64,000 bases of DNA. Origin: Acinetobacter sp. TGL-Y2 (GTDB taxonomy: Bacteria; Pseudomonadota; Gammaproteobacteria; Pseudomonadales; Moraxellaceae). The notes below the pieces were generated by a model, which saw only the letters and a program-made list of their open reading frames with translations, was not told the DNA's origin and ran no database searches. This document shows, piece by piece, positions 54,251 through 64,000 of the stretch. Location: NCBI RefSeq assembly GCF_001612555.1, contig NZ_CP015110.1:1612001-1676000 (forward strand), in the 5' to 3' direction. Position 1 is the stretch's first letter; each line of letters begins with the position of its first letter. Made by a program: the position numbers and the translations under genes.

Positions 54251-54910
54251 ATGCTGAAATTTAATTTTCAATATCAACATGCAGACTTTAAGCTGAATGT
54301 AAAGTTGGATATGCAGCATAAATTATGCGGTATTGTGGGTGTATCTGGCAGTGGTAAAAGCACATTGCTAAAAAATATTGTTGGACTATTGAAGCCTCAA
54401 CAAGGCTCTATTGAGTTTAATGAGCAGCGATTATTAGATACACAGCAAAATATTGATATTCCCATGTATCGCCGTAAAATTGCCTTGGTTTTTCAAAATG
54501 CGTTGCTATTTCCACATATGAATGTCGCGCAAAATCTAAATTATGCCGAAAAATGGGGGGCGAGTTTAGAGCGAAAATTTCAGTTTAAAGAGGTTGTAGC
54601 ACTGCTAGAGTTAGAGCCTTTATTGAAACGTCAAGCAGCACAACTTTCAGGTGGTGAAGCTCAGCGGGTGGCGATTGGTCGGGCATTGTTATCTTCCCCG
54701 AATTTATTATTGCTTGATGAACCTTTAACTGGGCTAGATTTACATTTAAAACAACAAATTTTACCGTTTTTAAAAAGGATTATAAATGAGCTTGATTTAC
54801 CGATCATCTATGTGACCCATCACATCAATGAATTAGATTATTTGAATGCAGAAATTTATCAAATGCTAAAGAACGAAAATGCTGAAACTTTATTGGCTTT
54901 AGTGTCATAA
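54251..54910 (+). CDS. modC: Molybdate ABC transporter ATP-binding protein ModC, short form
   Basis: 219 aa from the ATG at 54251 (MLKFNFQYQHADFKLN), one base after the modB stop. Walker A GVSGSGKSTLL, signature LSGGEAQRVAIGRALL, Walker B LLLLDEPLTGLD, H-loop VTHHINEL. Usual ModC is about 350 aa; the C-terminal MOP/TOBE molybdate-binding domain is absent and the frame ends cleanly, so this is a natural short form or an old truncation. Confidence 0.9.
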   Translation: MLKFNFQYQHADFKLNVKLDMQHKLCGIVGVSGSGKSTLLKNIVGLLKPQQGSIEFNEQRLLDTQQNIDIPMYRRKIALVFQNALLFPHMNVAQNLNYAEKWGASLERKFQFKEVVALLELEPLLKRQAAQLSGGEAQRVAIGRALLSSPNLLLLDEPLTGLDLHLKQQILPFLKRIINELDLPIIYVTHHINELDYLNAEIYQMLKNENAETLLALVS

Positions 54911-55332
54911 AAGCCTAATTTTAACAAAAAGTATTAATTCTTAATGTTATGTTGATTAAGTTGGCTATCTATATAAAAATTAAAAAATGAAGAGTGATAA
55001 ACTCAACATGGGGATAAATGAATGAACAAGATCACCTGTTCATTCACAGAATTATCCATATTACATACTCGGATAATTTGGACGACCAGCATCTTCCGGA
55101 CTATACCAGTAGGATTTTACTACCGTAAATTTCGCAGGAAATGACCTGTGCAGAACTGATTTGTCGATTTGTCAGTGCGTTGAACCATGATTATCTTACA
55201 TGCTATCGATATTCGATCGATTAATGTCAATACCTTGCTATGGCGCTGTTCACTGCTCAGGTCACAATATCTATTTATTAACTGAAAAATTAAATAAAAT
55301 AAAATCGGAACATGTGTCCGGTTTTATGGGCT
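54911..55332. other. 422-bp convergent gap with an inverted repeat and a terminator
   Basis: TGAATGAACA (55019-55028) and TGTTCATTCA (55037-55046) are a perfect 10-bp inverted repeat with an 8-nt loop, perhaps a weak terminator for modC. A short frame at about 55142 (MTCAELICRFV..., 27 codons, AGGAA upstream) is too small to call. Nothing else was recognised between modC and catD. Confidence 0.45.
55301..55325 (-). terminator. Intrinsic terminator after catD
   Basis: AAAATCGGA (55301-55309) and TCCGGTTTT (55317-55325) pair (one G:T) around a 7-nt loop; on the minus strand they are followed by a T-rich tract. It ends the ben-cat run. Confidence 0.75.
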
Positions 55333-56112
55333 TTAAGCGGCTATAAATTGCTTCAATGCCAGATTAAACATTTCAGGTTGTTCAATATTGGAAATATGTG
55401 AGGCATCAATTTCAAACAGCGCACTGCTTTTAATGTTATTCACCATATATTGTGCATCTGCAACAGTGGTCACAGGGTCTTTGCTGCCTGCAACCACAAG
55501 CACAGGTATACGAATATCCTTTAATTGTTCGCGTAAATCTGCTTGAGATAATGCCTCACAACAACTTGCATAACCCTCAGGGCTACCCGCTGCCAGATTA
55601 TTTGACAGGGTGGTGACGATCTCTGCATGATGCTCAATAAACATTGGCGTAAACCAGCGTGATGCCGCAGTTGAGGCAATACCGTCTAAACCTTGCTCAC
55701 GAACCAGTTGAGCACGTTCATTCCATGCGCTTTCTTGACCAATTTTAGCCGCAGTATTACAAATCATGACATGGTTGAAACGGTCTGGATGATGAATCGC
55801 GAGCCATTGACCTGTGAGTCCACCCATTGAAATACCACAAAAAATTGCTTTATTAATATGCAAATGATCAAGCAAATGAATCATATCTGTGCCGAGTTGA
55901 TCAATGCTATAAGGACCTTGGGGTGCAGAAGACTCACCATGGCCACGCGTGTCGTAGCACACGATATAAAAGTCATGTTGTAGGGCATCAATTTGTGGCT
56001 GCCACATACTGAAATTTGTACCCAGCGAGTTAGAGAAAATCAGCGCAGGTTGTGTATGATCACCAAAGGTTTGGTAATGAATTTCGGCATCGTTTGAGAT
56101 GAAAGTTGGCAT
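55333..56112 (-). CDS. catD: 3-oxoadipate enol-lactonase
   Basis: 259 aa alpha/beta hydrolase: YDTRGHGESSAPQGPYSI, nucleophile elbow CGISMGGLTGQ (Ser), acid in VAGSKDPVT (Asp) and His in IDASHISNIEQP. It opens 3-oxoadipate enol-lactone to 3-oxoadipate in the beta-ketoadipate pathway. It could equally be named pcaD; catD is used because of the ben-cat gene order. Last gene of the run. Confidence 0.92.
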   Translation of the reverse strand: MPTFISNDAEIHYQTFGDHTQPALIFSNSLGTNFSMWQPQIDALQHDFYIVCYDTRGHGESSAPQGPYSIDQLGTDMIHLLDHLHINKAIFCGISMGGLTGQWLAIHHPDRFNHVMICNTAAKIGQESAWNERAQLVREQGLDGIASTAASRWFTPMFIEHHAEIVTTLSNNLAAGSPEGYASCCEALSQADLREQLKDIRIPVLVVAGSKDPVTTVADAQYMVNNIKSSALFEIDASHISNIEQPEMFNLALKQFIAA

Positions 56113-56180
56113 TGTTATCTATCCTTAATCTTTTTTGAATCCGCTAAAGTTTACTTTGATCAAAAGGGCTTGTTTGACGA

Positions 56181-57386
56181 TTAAACACGTTCAATAATTA
56201 AAGCGATGCCTTGACCGACACCAATACACATTGAACATAGGGCATATTTCCCACCTGTTTGTTCAAGCTGATTTAGGGCTGTGGTAACAAGACGTGCGCC
56301 AGATGCACCCAGCGGATGACCCATCGCAATTGCACCACCATTAGGATTGACGTGCGCTGCGCCATCCGCCAGACCTAAATCACGGGTGACCGCCAAAGCT
56401 TGAGCCGAAAATGCTTCATTCAGCTCAATGACATCCATTTGCGCTAAAGTAAATCCTGTTTGTGCCAAGAGTTTTTTAATAGCAGGCGCTGGACCAAAAC
56501 CCATGATGCGTGGTTCAACACCGACTACGGTCGCCCCGATGATTTTCGCGCGTGCTTTTAAGCCGTACTGCGTCACTGCGTCTTCCGATGCAATTAGAAG
56601 TGCAGCTGCACCGTCATTAATTCCTGATGCATTCCCAGCAGTGACTGTGCCATCGGCTTTGACTACAGGTTTTAGTTTAGTCAAAGCTTCAAGTGTGGTC
56701 GATGCACGCGGATGTTCGTCTTTATCGACCACCACAGGCTCACCTTTACGCTGTGGAATCACTACAGGCACGATTTCATTTTCAAAGAAGCCCCGTGCTT
56801 GGGCTGCTGCTGTACGTTGTTGACTATTCAGCGCAAACTGGTCCTGATCAGCACGATTGATATTGAATTGTTCCGCTACGTTTTCCGCGGTTTGAGGCAT
56901 AGTTTCAACACCATACAGTTCTTTAAGCTTTGGATTGATGAAGCGCCAACCCATGGTGGTGTCTTCAAGCTTTTGAGCACGACCATAAGCACTTTCAGAT
57001 TTGCCCATCACCAGCGGCGCACGAGACATACTCTCGACACCACCTGCAATGATGAGATCTGCTTCACCCGCTTTAATCGCACGTGCTGCCATAGCAACAG
57101 CATCGAGTGATGATCCACATAAACGGTTTACTGTGGTCGCAGGCACTTGATATGGCAAACCTGCTAAAAGTGCAGACATGCGTCCGACATTACGGTTGTC
57201 TTCACCTGCTTGGTTGGCACAGCCGTAGATCACGTCATCGATTTTTTCCCAATTGATGCTTGGGTTACGTTCAATTAAGGCTTTGATGGGTAATGCACCT
57301 AGATCATCCGCACGGACAGGAGCGAGTCCCCCTGCATAACGACCAAAAGGGGTGCGAATGGCATCAATAATATATGCATTTTTCAT
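56181..57386 (-). CDS. catF: 3-oxoadipyl-CoA thiolase
   Basis: 401 aa thiolase II-type enzyme: active-site Cys in VNRLCGSSLDAV (about 90), NPNGGAIAMGHPLGASGARL with His, and the C-terminal CSMCIGVGQGIA with the second Cys. It splits 3-oxoadipyl-CoA into succinyl-CoA and acetyl-CoA. It lies 68 bp before catD and follows catJ after a 140-bp gap with hairpins. pcaF is the equivalent name in the protocatechuate branch. Confidence 0.94.
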   Translation of the reverse strand: MKNAYIIDAIRTPFGRYAGGLAPVRADDLGALPIKALIERNPSINWEKIDDVIYGCANQAGEDNRNVGRMSALLAGLPYQVPATTVNRLCGSSLDAVAMAARAIKAGEADLIIAGGVESMSRAPLVMGKSESAYGRAQKLEDTTMGWRFINPKLKELYGVETMPQTAENVAEQFNINRADQDQFALNSQQRTAAAQARGFFENEIVPVVIPQRKGEPVVVDKDEHPRASTTLEALTKLKPVVKADGTVTAGNASGINDGAAALLIASEDAVTQYGLKARAKIIGATVVGVEPRIMGFGPAPAIKKLLAQTGFTLAQMDVIELNEAFSAQALAVTRDLGLADGAAHVNPNGGAIAMGHPLGASGARLVTTALNQLEQTGGKYALCSMCIGVGQGIALIIERV

Positions 57387-57410
57387 TCTATGAATCCTTG
57401 AAACTAAGCT

Positions 57411-57430
57411 CCTCCCTTTTTAAAGGGAGG
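57411..57430. repeat. Intergenic palindrome between catJ and catF
   Basis: CCTCCCTTT-TT-AAAGGGAGG, a perfect 9-bp hairpin, part of a 140-bp gap rich in short inverted repeats (also CCTTT-AAG-AAAGG near 57502-57514). This resembles the repetitive intergenic palindromes seen often in Acinetobacter genomes (from memory, not searched) and may modulate mRNA stability within the operon. Confidence 0.5.
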
Positions 57431-57526
57431 TTGGGAGGGATTTAAAGGAAATTAACTTTGAGTATTAATCCTCCTTGCGGAGCAGTACTCCTCATCCCGC
57501 CTTTAAGAAAGGAGAGACTTTTCGCT

Positions 57527-58177
57527 TTAGGTTGTTGCATCAATCAGCTTCGCGCCCGTCATCGACTGCAATTCCTCAAAAGACAGTCCTTCGACTTTCT
57601 CAATCACTTTCATACCGTCGTTTGTGACATCAATCACACACAGGTCGGTATAAATACGATCGACACATTGAAGTCCAGTTGCAGGATAAGACAGCTCAGC
57701 GACAATTTTTGGTTCGCCTTTTTTAGTGACATGATCGGTGGTAATAAAGACTTTTTTGGCACCCACAGCCAAATCCATCGCACCGCCCACCGCAGGAATC
57801 GCATCTGGAGCACCAGTATGCCAGTTGGCAAGATCCCCGTTTTCAGCGACTTGAAATGCACCCAGCACTGCAATATCCAAATGACCTCCGCGCATCATGG
57901 CAAATGAATCCCCATGATGGAAATAAGCACCACCTTCTAGCAGGGTCACAAACTCTTTGCCTGCATTGATCAGTTCTGGATCTTCTTCACCTTTCGCAGG
58001 AGGTGGGCCAAATGCCAGTAATCCATTTTCAGAATGTAAAAAAACGTCTTTGTCTGAGGGTAAATAATTTGAAATTTTAGTCGGTAAGCCAATGCCTAAG
58101 TTGACATAAGCGCCGTCTGGAATATCTTGTGCCACACGCTCAGCAATTTGGTCACGTGTTAATTTGTTATAGCTCAT
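57527..58177 (-). CDS. catJ: 3-oxoadipate CoA-transferase beta subunit
   Basis: 216 aa class I CoA-transferase B subunit with the catalytic Glu in HSENGLLAFGPPP and [13 protein letters not shown] near the N-terminus. With catI, 17 bp upstream, it moves CoA from succinyl-CoA to 3-oxoadipate. Distinct from the atoA-like paralogue at 4443 (FG-PPPAKGEE loop here versus IGEFPTDD there). Confidence 0.93.
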   Translation of the reverse strand: MSYNKLTRDQIAERVAQDIPDGAYVNLGIGLPTKISNYLPSDKDVFLHSENGLLAFGPPPAKGEEDPELINAGKEFVTLLEGGAYFHHGDSFAMMRGGHLDIAVLGAFQVAENGDLANWHTGAPDAIPAVGGAMDLAVGAKKVFITTDHVTKKGEPKIVAELSYPATGLQCVDRIYTDLCVIDVTNDGMKVIEKVEGLSFEELQSMTGAKLIDATT

Positions 58178-58194
58178 TCGCTTCTCCTGAACGC

Positions 58195-58881
58195 TTAGGC
58201 TTGAATATCTGGGGTAGACGGCATTACCGCAACCACATGCTGTACAAAAATTCCCGCAGTAATAATATGCTCAGGATCAAGTGTACCCAGTTCAACAACT
58301 TCAGAAACTTGAGCAATGGTCACGTCTGCCGCCATGGCCATGATGGGGCCAAAGTTACGTGCAGATTTGTTATAGACCAAATTGCCCCAACGATCGCCTT
58401 GATGGGCTTTGATTAAAGCAAAATCAGCTTTAATCGGATTTTCCAAGACAAAGTCTTTACCTTCATAATTGAGTGTTGGTTTACCTTCAGCCAACAATGT
58501 TCCAAACCCTGTTGGCGTATAAATCGGTCCAAGCCCCATACCTGCCGCTTGAATACGACATGCTAAGTTGCCTTGTGGCACCAGTTCGAGTTCGATTTTT
58601 CCTGCGCGATAAATTTCATCAAATACATAAGAATCAGATTGGCGAGGGAATGAGCAAATGATTTTACGTACCGCGCCAGTTTTCAGCAGTTTTGCTAGAC
58701 CGTAGTCGCCATTTCCTGCGTTGTTGTTCACAATGACCAAATCTTTCACACCCAGATCAATCAAACCGTCAATGAGTTCTGCCGGTTGTCCTGCTGTACC
58801 AAAACCACCAATCATGATGGTTGCACCATCTTTGATTTGAGAAAGGGCTTCTTTTAAAGAAGCGGAGCTTTTATCGATCAT
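58195..58881 (-). CDS. catI: 3-oxoadipate CoA-transferase alpha subunit
   Basis: 228 aa class I CoA-transferase A subunit: TIMIGGFGTAGQPAELIDGL, NNAGNGDYGLAKLL, YNKSARNFGPIMAMAAD. Partner of catJ. It is 43 bp after benE, so benzoate uptake/oxidation and the lower pathway form one run here; catA, catB and catC are not between them. Confidence 0.93.
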   Translation of the reverse strand: MIDKSSASLKEALSQIKDGATIMIGGFGTAGQPAELIDGLIDLGVKDLVIVNNNAGNGDYGLAKLLKTGAVRKIICSFPRQSDSYVFDEIYRAGKIELELVPQGNLACRIQAAGMGLGPIYTPTGFGTLLAEGKPTLNYEGKDFVLENPIKADFALIKAHQGDRWGNLVYNKSARNFGPIMAMAADVTIAQVSEVVELGTLDPEHIITAGIFVQHVVAVMPSTPDIQA

Positions 58882-58924
58882 AATGTATCCTACTTAAGCT
58901 GTGCTAAATCTATCTGTATGAACT

Positions 58925-60154
58925 TCATTGTTTGGATTCAGGGAGAGAAGTTGAAGTGTTCACTGCTGGCGATGTACGGTTTTTTTTGCTGAGGATAAGA
59001 TGTGCAATGATGCCAATACAAATCCCCCAAAAAACCGAACTTAAACCCAGAAATTGCATACCAGATGCAGTGGCTAAAAAAGTAATCAGCGCTGCATCAC
59101 GTTGATTTTCATCTTTCATTGCAGTGCTGATATTGATCCCAATGGCACCAAGCAATGCCAAGCCTGCCAAGGCTGCCACCAACTCTTTAGGCAATAAGCT
59201 AAACAACATCACGATACTGCCTGCAAAGAGTCCACCTAAGATGTAGAACAACCCATTTGCAACGCCTGCGATATAACGTTTATCTTTGAGCTCATGCGCA
59301 TCTTTACCCATGCATAAAGCTGCGGTAATCGAGGCGAGCACAATGGTGATTCCGCCCACACAAGCAACTGCGAGCGATGCGATACTGGTGGTGGTAATAA
59401 TCGGTTTGGCAGGCGTGTCATAACCGCTGAGTTTCATGATTGCCATGCCCGGCAAAAACTGACCACTTAGACTGACCAGAATTAATGGAATGGCAAAATT
59501 GAGCATGCCGTTTAGTGTCCATTCAGGAGAAATAAACTGTGGAATGGCTAGGCTAAACTGCATTTCAACAGGATTCATTTTGCCCAAAACTAAACTGAGT
59601 ACGATACCTGTAATCAAGACCCACAGCATGCTATAGCGAGGGGAGATACGTTTAGAGAGCAGAAAAACCAAAAGCATACCAAAGACAATCCAAGGCATGC
59701 TGTCGGTTGCAGTAAATAATCCGAGTCCAAACTGAAATAAAATGCCTGCCATCATGCCGGCAGCAATGGACTGTGGAATCCAGTGCAACAGTTTGTCGAA
59801 ATATCCACTCACGCCAATGACTAAAATCGCAATTGCAGCGGTAATGTAAGCTGCAACGGCTTCATTCAAACTTAAATCTGGGAATAAGCTCACCAATAGT
59901 GCCGTACCAGGTGCAGACCATGCTGTAATCACGGGAACTTTATATTTAATCGATAAATAAATCCCTGCCACAGCCGCACCAATGGAAATCCCCCAAATCC
60001 ATGAAATCATCATGGCGGAAGACACATTGGCTTTTTGTGCAGCTTGAAAGAAGATAATCAAGGGTCCTGAATAGGAAATCAGCACAGCCAAAAATCCTGC
60101 GACTGTTGCTGAAAGTGACCAATCTTGCTTCAAGGTTTTAAACAGGGTCGTCAT
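58925..60154 (-). CDS. benE: Benzoate transporter BenE
   Basis: 409 aa from the ATG at 60154 (MTTLFKTLKQDWSLSATVAG), with GGAGG seven to eight bases upstream; the ATG 15 bp earlier overlaps that site. About 12 membrane segments. BenE-family features: SYSGPLIIFFQAAQKANVS, TAWSAPGTALLVS and GVANGLFYILGGLFAGSIV. It probably imports benzoate with protons. Confidence 0.92.
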   Translation of the reverse strand: MTTLFKTLKQDWSLSATVAGFLAVLISYSGPLIIFFQAAQKANVSSAMMISWIWGISIGAAVAGIYLSIKYKVPVITAWSAPGTALLVSLFPDLSLNEAVAAYITAAIAILVIGVSGYFDKLLHWIPQSIAAGMMAGILFQFGLGLFTATDSMPWIVFGMLLVFLLSKRISPRYSMLWVLITGIVLSLVLGKMNPVEMQFSLAIPQFISPEWTLNGMLNFAIPLILVSLSGQFLPGMAIMKLSGYDTPAKPIITTTSIASLAVACVGGITIVLASITAALCMGKDAHELKDKRYIAGVANGLFYILGGLFAGSIVMLFSLLPKELVAALAGLALLGAIGINISTAMKDENQRDAALITFLATASGMQFLGLSSVFWGICIGIIAHLILSKKNRTSPAVNTSTSLPESKQ

Positions 60155-60210
60155 TGCTACTGCCTCCATGCTGAGAAATCAATACACCTGTAACTCATTT
60201 ATAATCAGAT

Positions 60211-60996
60211 TTAACCCTGATCGCCACCACCGACTGGAACCACAGTTCCTGTCATATAAGAGGATTCATCCGATGCCAGAAACACAATGGCATTGACTTG
60301 TTCTTGGATACTGCCATAACGACCCATGAAGGTACGATCAATAGTTTGATCAACCACTTCTTGCATCCACTGCTTTTCATGGTCTGTAAGCGGTGTGGCA
60401 TTGCGTGGAACTTTACGAGGCGGTGCTTCTGTACCACCTGTTGCAACTGCATTTACACGAATACCATCTTGTGCGTGTTCAAAAGCAAGCGCAGCCGTGA
60501 GTGCATTGACACCCCCTTTAGATGCCGAATAAGGCACTCGATTGATCCCACGTGTTGCAATTGAAGACACGTTTACAATCGTACCTTTCTGGTTTTTAAT
60601 CATTTCAGGTAAAACTGCACGGCAGCACCATAGTGTTGGGAACAGTGAACGATTGACTTCTTTCACAATTTCTTCTTCAGAAAACTCTTGGAAAGGTTTC
60701 ATCCAAATGGCACCACCGACATTGTTAATTAGAGCATCCACACGACCATAAACTTCAATGGCTTTGGCAACCACAGCTTGTGCACCTGCAAAGGTTTCAA
60801 GATCCGCATTGATGGTGATTGCATCACCACCTTGTGTCTTAATTTCAGCCAGCACATCTCTCACGTATGCAGACAGGTCTGCCATCACCACTTGTGCGCC
60901 TTCTGCTGCCACTTGTAGAGCAACTCCGCGACCAATGCCTTGTGCAGCACCCGTCACGATCACGACTTTATTTGAAAATCGATTTGGATTTGACAT
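60211..60996 (-). CDS. benD: Benzoate cis-diol dehydrogenase BenD
   Basis: 261 aa short-chain dehydrogenase. NAD-binding VTGAAQGIGRGVAL at the N-terminus, NNVGGAIW, and catalytic VPYSASKGGVNAL (Tyr, Lys). It oxidises and decarboxylates 1,2-dihydroxycyclohexa-3,5-diene-1-carboxylate to catechol, making NADH. 36 bp after benC. Confidence 0.93.
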   Translation of the reverse strand: MSNPNRFSNKVVIVTGAAQGIGRGVALQVAAEGAQVVMADLSAYVRDVLAEIKTQGGDAITINADLETFAGAQAVVAKAIEVYGRVDALINNVGGAIWMKPFQEFSEEEIVKEVNRSLFPTLWCCRAVLPEMIKNQKGTIVNVSSIATRGINRVPYSASKGGVNALTAALAFEHAQDGIRVNAVATGGTEAPPRKVPRNATPLTDHEKQWMQEVVDQTIDRTFMGRYGSIQEQVNAIVFLASDESSYMTGTVVPVGGGDQG

Positions 60997-61032
60997 TGAA
61001 ATATCTCCTAAGCTAGACCTTTAAATCAGACA

Positions 61033-62079
<1,047 letters not shown>

Positions 62080-62180
62080 CTAGACCTAAGTAGCCCAGAT
62101 CCATCAGGGCTAGGCGGTGTTTAACCTCGCTGCAGGAGAGGGAGATATTCATCCCGCAGTCTGAAAGGGAACCGGTTAGA

Positions 62181-62690
62181 TTAGAGGTGGTAAATATCAA
62201 TCACTTGGTTGATATAGTCATTTTTGAGTACCACATATTTACTTAAAATTTGTGGTTGTTCATTTGAAAAATCAATTTCATAACGTGACATACCAAAGTA
62301 GCTATAACTGGTCTTGTAACGGAAACTTAAAGTGTTCCAGTTAAAACGCACAGTGATTTTATCGCCATTACGTTCCAATACTTCAATATTACTAATGTTG
62401 TGACTGGTACGTGTGTCAGGCATGGTTGCAGAAGAACGTTCTGTTTTAATACGGAATACACGGTCTTCTAAACCTTGACGGTCAGGGTAATAGATCAGTG
62501 AAATTTCAGACTGTGGGTCAGTTGTTAGTTGGTCATCATCATCCCAAGCAGGCATCCAAAATGAAGCGGATGGGGCGTAGCAATTGACCCACTTATCCCA
62601 CTGTTCATCATCTAGAAAACGCGCTTCACTGTATAAAAACTGTGAAATATTTTCTAATGAAACAGCATTTTGCGTTGTAGGCGTGTTCAT
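62181..62690 (-). CDS. benB: Benzoate 1,2-dioxygenase beta subunit BenB
   Basis: 169 aa small subunit of ring-hydroxylating dioxygenases: [52 protein letters not shown]. Structural partner of BenA in an alpha3beta3 enzyme. It overlaps benA by 4 bp. Confidence 0.95.
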   Translation of the reverse strand: MNTPTTQNAVSLENISQFLYSEARFLDDEQWDKWVNCYAPSASFWMPAWDDDDQLTTDPQSEISLIYYPDRQGLEDRVFRIKTERSSATMPDTRTSHNISNIEVLERNGDKITVRFNWNTLSFRYKTSYSYFGMSRYEIDFSNEQPQILSKYVVLKNDYINQVIDIYHL

Positions 62691-64000
62691 GCGGTTTCTC
62701 CTGTTGTTGACGTTTCAGTTTCAGCGAGCTCTTTTTCAGATTGAATGGCTTTTTTCATACTGTGTAACCAGTATTGATGCTGAGCCAAATACAGGCCTTC
62801 ATCTTCAGTTTTGATACCGCTCAAAACAGGTTTTAAACCAATTTCATCTGCGGCTTCATCTGGTCCATGAATCCAATGTTTTGAACCACGGCACATGTCA
62901 TTCCATTCAAGTTCAATGCCGGCATAACCTGCTTGGCACGCACGGAATTCTTCTAAGTCATCAGGGGTTGCCATGCCTGATGCATTAAAGAAGTCTTCAT
63001 ACTGACGAATACGGCGTGTACGTGCTTCTGGTTCTTCACCAACAGGTGCAATACAGTAAATGGTCACTTCAGTTTTATTGACTGAAATTGGGCGAAGAAC
63101 ACGAATTTGTGAACCGAATTGATCCATCAAATACACGTTTGGATATAAGCACAGGTTACGAGAGCGTTCGATCATCCATTTCGACATCGGCGCGCCGAAG
63201 TTTGCGGTGTATTCTTCTGCTTTGGTGAAGTTTGGACGGTCTTCTGGGTTTGCCCATTGCGTCCAAAGCAACATGTGACCATGTTCAAAGCCGTATGAAC
63301 CACCCCCTTGTTTACCCCAAGAACCTGCGCTCATGGCACGAATATTATCGGCAGCTTGTGCTTCTTTACGGTGCTGCGTTGTTGCTGCATAGTTCCAATG
63401 CACAGCAGACACGTGATAACCATCTGCACCATTTTCAGCAGTCAATTTCCAATTGCCTTCATAGGTATAAGTAGAAGAACCACGCAGCACTTCTAGACCT
63501 TGCTCAGACTGACCCACAATCATGTCAATGATTTTGGTGGTTTCGCCCAAGAATTCTTCTAAAGACGGTACATCTGGATTTAAGCTGCCAAATAAGAAAC
63601 CTTTATAATTTTCAAAACGCGCGACTTTTTTCAGGTCGTGTGAGCCGTCTTTATTGAAACAGTCTGAATAACCTGCATCAACTGGATCTTTAACTTTTAA
63701 AAGCTTACCTGAGTTATTAAATGTCCAACCGTGGAATGGACAGGTGTAGGTCGCTTTATTGCCTTTTTTATGACGACAGAGCTGTGCGCCACGGTGCGAG
63801 CAGGCATTGATCATGGCATTGAGTTCACCTTGACGGTTACGTGCAATGATGATCGGTTGACGCCCCATGTGTGTGGTATAGAAGTCATTGTTGTTTGGAA
63901 TTTGGCTTTCATGCGCCAAGTACACCCAGTTGCCTTCAAAGATGTATTTCATCTCTAAGTCAAAAAGGGCTTGATCTGTAAATACAGAGCGATGAAGTTT
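62687..64000 (-). CDS. benA: Benzoate 1,2-dioxygenase alpha subunit BenA (5' end outside the window)
   Basis: The readable frame runs to the window edge. The internal ATG at 63952 ([15 protein letters not shown]) is not the start, since [16 protein letters not shown] continues upstream of it as in full BenA (about 460 aa; about 437 codons are visible). Rieske motif [11 protein letters not shown] ... CPFHGW and mononuclear iron site [15 protein letters not shown] with a downstream Asp. With BenB and BenC it converts benzoate to the cis-diol. First visible gene of benABCDE-catIJFD; regulator and catABC would lie beyond the right edge, if present. Confidence 0.95.
   Translation of the reverse strand, partial: KLHRSVFTDQALFDLEMKYIFEGNWVYLAHESQIPNNNDFYTTHMGRQPIIIARNRQGELNAMINACSHRGAQLCRHKKGNKATYTCPFHGWTFNNSGKLLKVKDPVDAGYSDCFNKDGSHDLKKVARFENYKGFLFGSLNPDVPSLEEFLGETTKIIDMIVGQSEQGLEVLRGSSTYTYEGNWKLTAENGADGYHVSAVHWNYAATTQHRKEAQAADNIRAMSAGSWGKQGGGSYGFEHGHMLLWTQWANPEDRPNFTKAEEYTANFGAPMSKWMIERSRNLCLYPNVYLMDQFGSQIRVLRPISVNKTEVTIYCIAPVGEEPEARTRRIRQYEDFFNASGMATPDDLEEFRACQAGYAGIELEWNDMCRGSKHWIHGPDEAADEIGLKPVLSGIKTEDEGLYLAQHQYWLHSMKKAIQSEKELAETETSTTGETA

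Noticed and set aside
55142..55230. Short frame MTCAELICR... between modC and catD
   Set aside because: Only 27 codons; despite an AGGAA upstream there is no recognisable motif or supporting context.
56428..57110. Long plus-strand open frames opposite catF (131-132 codons)
   Set aside because: They are antisense shadows of a clear thiolase gene, with no ribosome site and no family features.
63952..63954. ATG at 63952 as the benA start
   Set aside because: The frame stays open to the window edge and the upstream residues continue the known BenA N-terminal region.

Overview
The window looks like a chromosomal segment of an Acinetobacter species (Moraxellaceae). The DNA is AT-rich. The gene sets are typical of that genus: a pmrC-pmrA-pmrB operon, a benABCDE-catIJFD aromatic block whose BenA closely matches what I recall of Acinetobacter BenA, a leucine/isovalerate (liu) operon, and nitrate assimilation next to molybdenum-cofactor genes. 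All names come from reading protein motifs and gene order; no search was run.

Layout. 0-2.8 kb: dsbD, an initiator tRNA-Met and a small unknown gene. 2.8-15.1 kb: a leucine/isovalerate degradation block. On the minus strand liuA-liuB-liuC-liuD-hmgL runs into a CoA-transferase pair and a short-chain fatty acid carrier, so the acetoacetate made by HMG-CoA lyase can be re-activated or moved. A divergent TetR regulator and an acyl-CoA ligase lie at its head, with a near-palindromic candidate operator between them. 15.2-19.3 kb: a methyltransferase, cysK, a scar (mini-element copy, LysR remnant, foldable DNA) and an AlkK-like acyl-CoA ligase. 19.3-24.2 kb: polymyxin-resistance genes pmrCAB, convergent with a PAP2 phosphatase; PmrA-type boxes precede both pmrC and the phosphatase.

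24.2-27.5 kb is the accessory, decaying part. It holds a frameshifted lipocalin, an intact IS630-family element sitting on the stop codon of a small gene, and a broken CinA-C-domain gene split by a 91-bp mini-element (MITE). Three nearly identical copies of this MITE are present; two have perfect 8-bp target duplications. 27.5-37 kb resembles a stress island: catalase katE, a tight four-gene set (acyl-CoA dehydrogenase-like, PIG-L deacetylase, NodS-like methyltransferase, family 2 glycosyltransferase) with no function I can name, an MFS carrier and otsBA for trehalose.

37-55 kb is nitrate assimilation and its cofactor supply: nasTS, a sigma-54 promoter followed by a two-hexaloop RNA that fits an ANTAR (NasT) target, nitrate carrier, nirB, a NirD-reductase fusion, assimilatory nitrate reductase, mobA, moaA, moaD, moaE, moaCB, moeA and modABC. 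55.3-64 kb, minus strand, is benABCDE followed by catIJFD: benzoate to catechol, and the lower beta-ketoadipate steps to succinyl-CoA and acetyl-CoA. benA runs off the right edge.

The best candidates for something new are the 91-bp MITE family, the four-gene cluster after katE, the possible pseudoknot at 24913-24964, and the PmrA-boxed PAP2 gene.
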